This document shows, in pieces, positions 5,403-5,764 of a stretch of DNA of 5,764 nt (its first letter is position 1; the number at the start of each line of letters is the position of its first letter). The stretch spans positions 1 through 5,764 of the forward strand of contig JAUWZH010000173.1 in the NCBI GenBank assembly GCA_030615435.1, given 5' to 3'. A program made the position numbers and the translations under genes. The DNA comes from Candidatus Brocadiaceae bacterium (GTDB lineage Bacteria; Planctomycetota; Brocadiia; SM23-32). Below the pieces are notes generated by a model. That model saw only the letters and a list, made by a program, of their open reading frames with translations, was not told where the DNA came from and did not search any database.

Positions 5403-5764
5403 TCAGCCCATCCAGTTCACCGGCAGCCCGATGATGCCCTCGGCCGCTTCCCGCAGGCTCTCGGAGAACGTGGGGTGGGCGTGGATGGTTTCGGCCAGCT
5501 CTTCGGCGGTTGCCTCCAGCCTGAGGGCGAGGGCGGCCTCGCCAATCAAGCTGCTCGCATCCTGCGAAGCGATGTGCACTCCGAGCAGCTCGCCCGTGCC
5601 GGCCTCGGCTATCATCTTGACGAACCCCTCGATGGCCCCCTCCACCCGGGCCCTGCCGAGTGCCCGCATGGGGAACCGCTTGACGGTCACCTCGCCCGCT
5701 TCCTTCCGGGCCTCCTCCTCGCTCATCCCCACCGCGGCAATCTCCGGGAAGGTACAGGCGAAGT
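5403..5764 (-). CDS. lpd: Dihydrolipoamide dehydrogenase (E3), C-terminal part; 5' end outside the window
   Basis: Only the C-terminal interface domain is visible, 119 residues, and the frame is open to the right edge. The first visible codons read FACTFPEIAAVGMSEEEA, matching the E3 pattern around TxPEIAxVG, so the GTG at 5732 is an internal Val and not a start. GFVKMIAEAGTGELLGVHI and the motif HAHPTFSE near the end follow. Counting from the first complete codon, His96 and Glu101 correspond to the His-Glu pair that completes the partner subunit's active site in the E3 homodimer. The enzyme uses FAD and a redox disulfide (both outside the window) to reoxidise dihydrolipoyl arms with NAD+. 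The HPTxSE motif plus the adjacent lipB, lipA and lipoyl gene favour E3 over other disulfide reductases of the family, such as mercuric reductase. Confidence 0.9.
   Translation of the reverse strand, partial: FACTFPEIAAVGMSEEEARKEAGEVTVKRFPMRALGRARVEGAIEGFVKMIAEAGTGELLGVHIASQDASSLIGEAALALRLEATAEELAETIHAHPTFSESLREAAEGIIGLPVNWMG

Noticed and set aside
5403..5732. Independent 109-residue protein starting at GTG 5732
   Set aside because: The frame continues upstream to the window edge with conserved E3 residues (FPEIAAVG), so it is the C-terminal part of lpd and not a separate gene.

Overview
The window is GC-rich, gene-dense bacterial DNA. Six genes lie head-to-tail on the minus strand, and one gene runs in from the left edge on the plus strand and converges on them. 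No rRNA, tRNA, CRISPR array, insertion sequence or phage gene is visible. The genes do not fix the taxon. High GC, a carbohydrate-active enzyme of the cellulase-like TIM-barrel type and short intergenic heptanucleotide repeats would suit an environmental planctomycete-like or similar uncultivated lineage, but that is a guess.

Left part (1-1310, plus strand): the C-terminal 430-odd residues of a clan GH-A (cellulase-like) glycoside hydrolase, with an NEP acid/base motif, a TEAG nucleophile motif and a C-terminal beta-type domain. Its N-terminus lies outside the window. The gap at 1311-1376 holds a symmetric stem-loop two bases after the opposing rsgA stop, probably a shared 3' end.

Right part (1377-5764, minus strand, read from high to low coordinates): the C-terminus of dihydrolipoamide dehydrogenase (lpd, E3); lipB (octanoyltransferase); lipA (lipoyl synthase, overlapping lipB by 4 bases); a 79-residue free-standing lipoyl domain protein; holB (DNA polymerase III delta prime); and rsgA (30S-maturation GTPase). 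From lipB down to rsgA every junction is between a 4-base overlap and a 14-base gap, so these five are very likely one transcript. An 85-base gap separates lpd from lipB.

The first four minus-strand genes form a coherent module. LipB moves octanoate from acyl carrier protein onto a lipoyl domain, LipA inserts the two sulfurs, the small domain protein is a ready substrate, and Lpd reoxidises the dihydrolipoyl arm. The 2-oxoacid dehydrogenase or glycine-cleavage partners are not in view. holB and rsgA look like housekeeping genes carried on the same transcript.

Most of the window is ordinary core metabolism and information processing, and I see no convincing new defence or mobile system. The points most worth a second look are the separate lipoyl carrier, a heptanucleotide repeat that runs through the holB stop and the rsgA start and recurs at the annotated lipB start, the convergent-gene hairpin, and the unusual switch I and basic C-terminal tail of RsgA.
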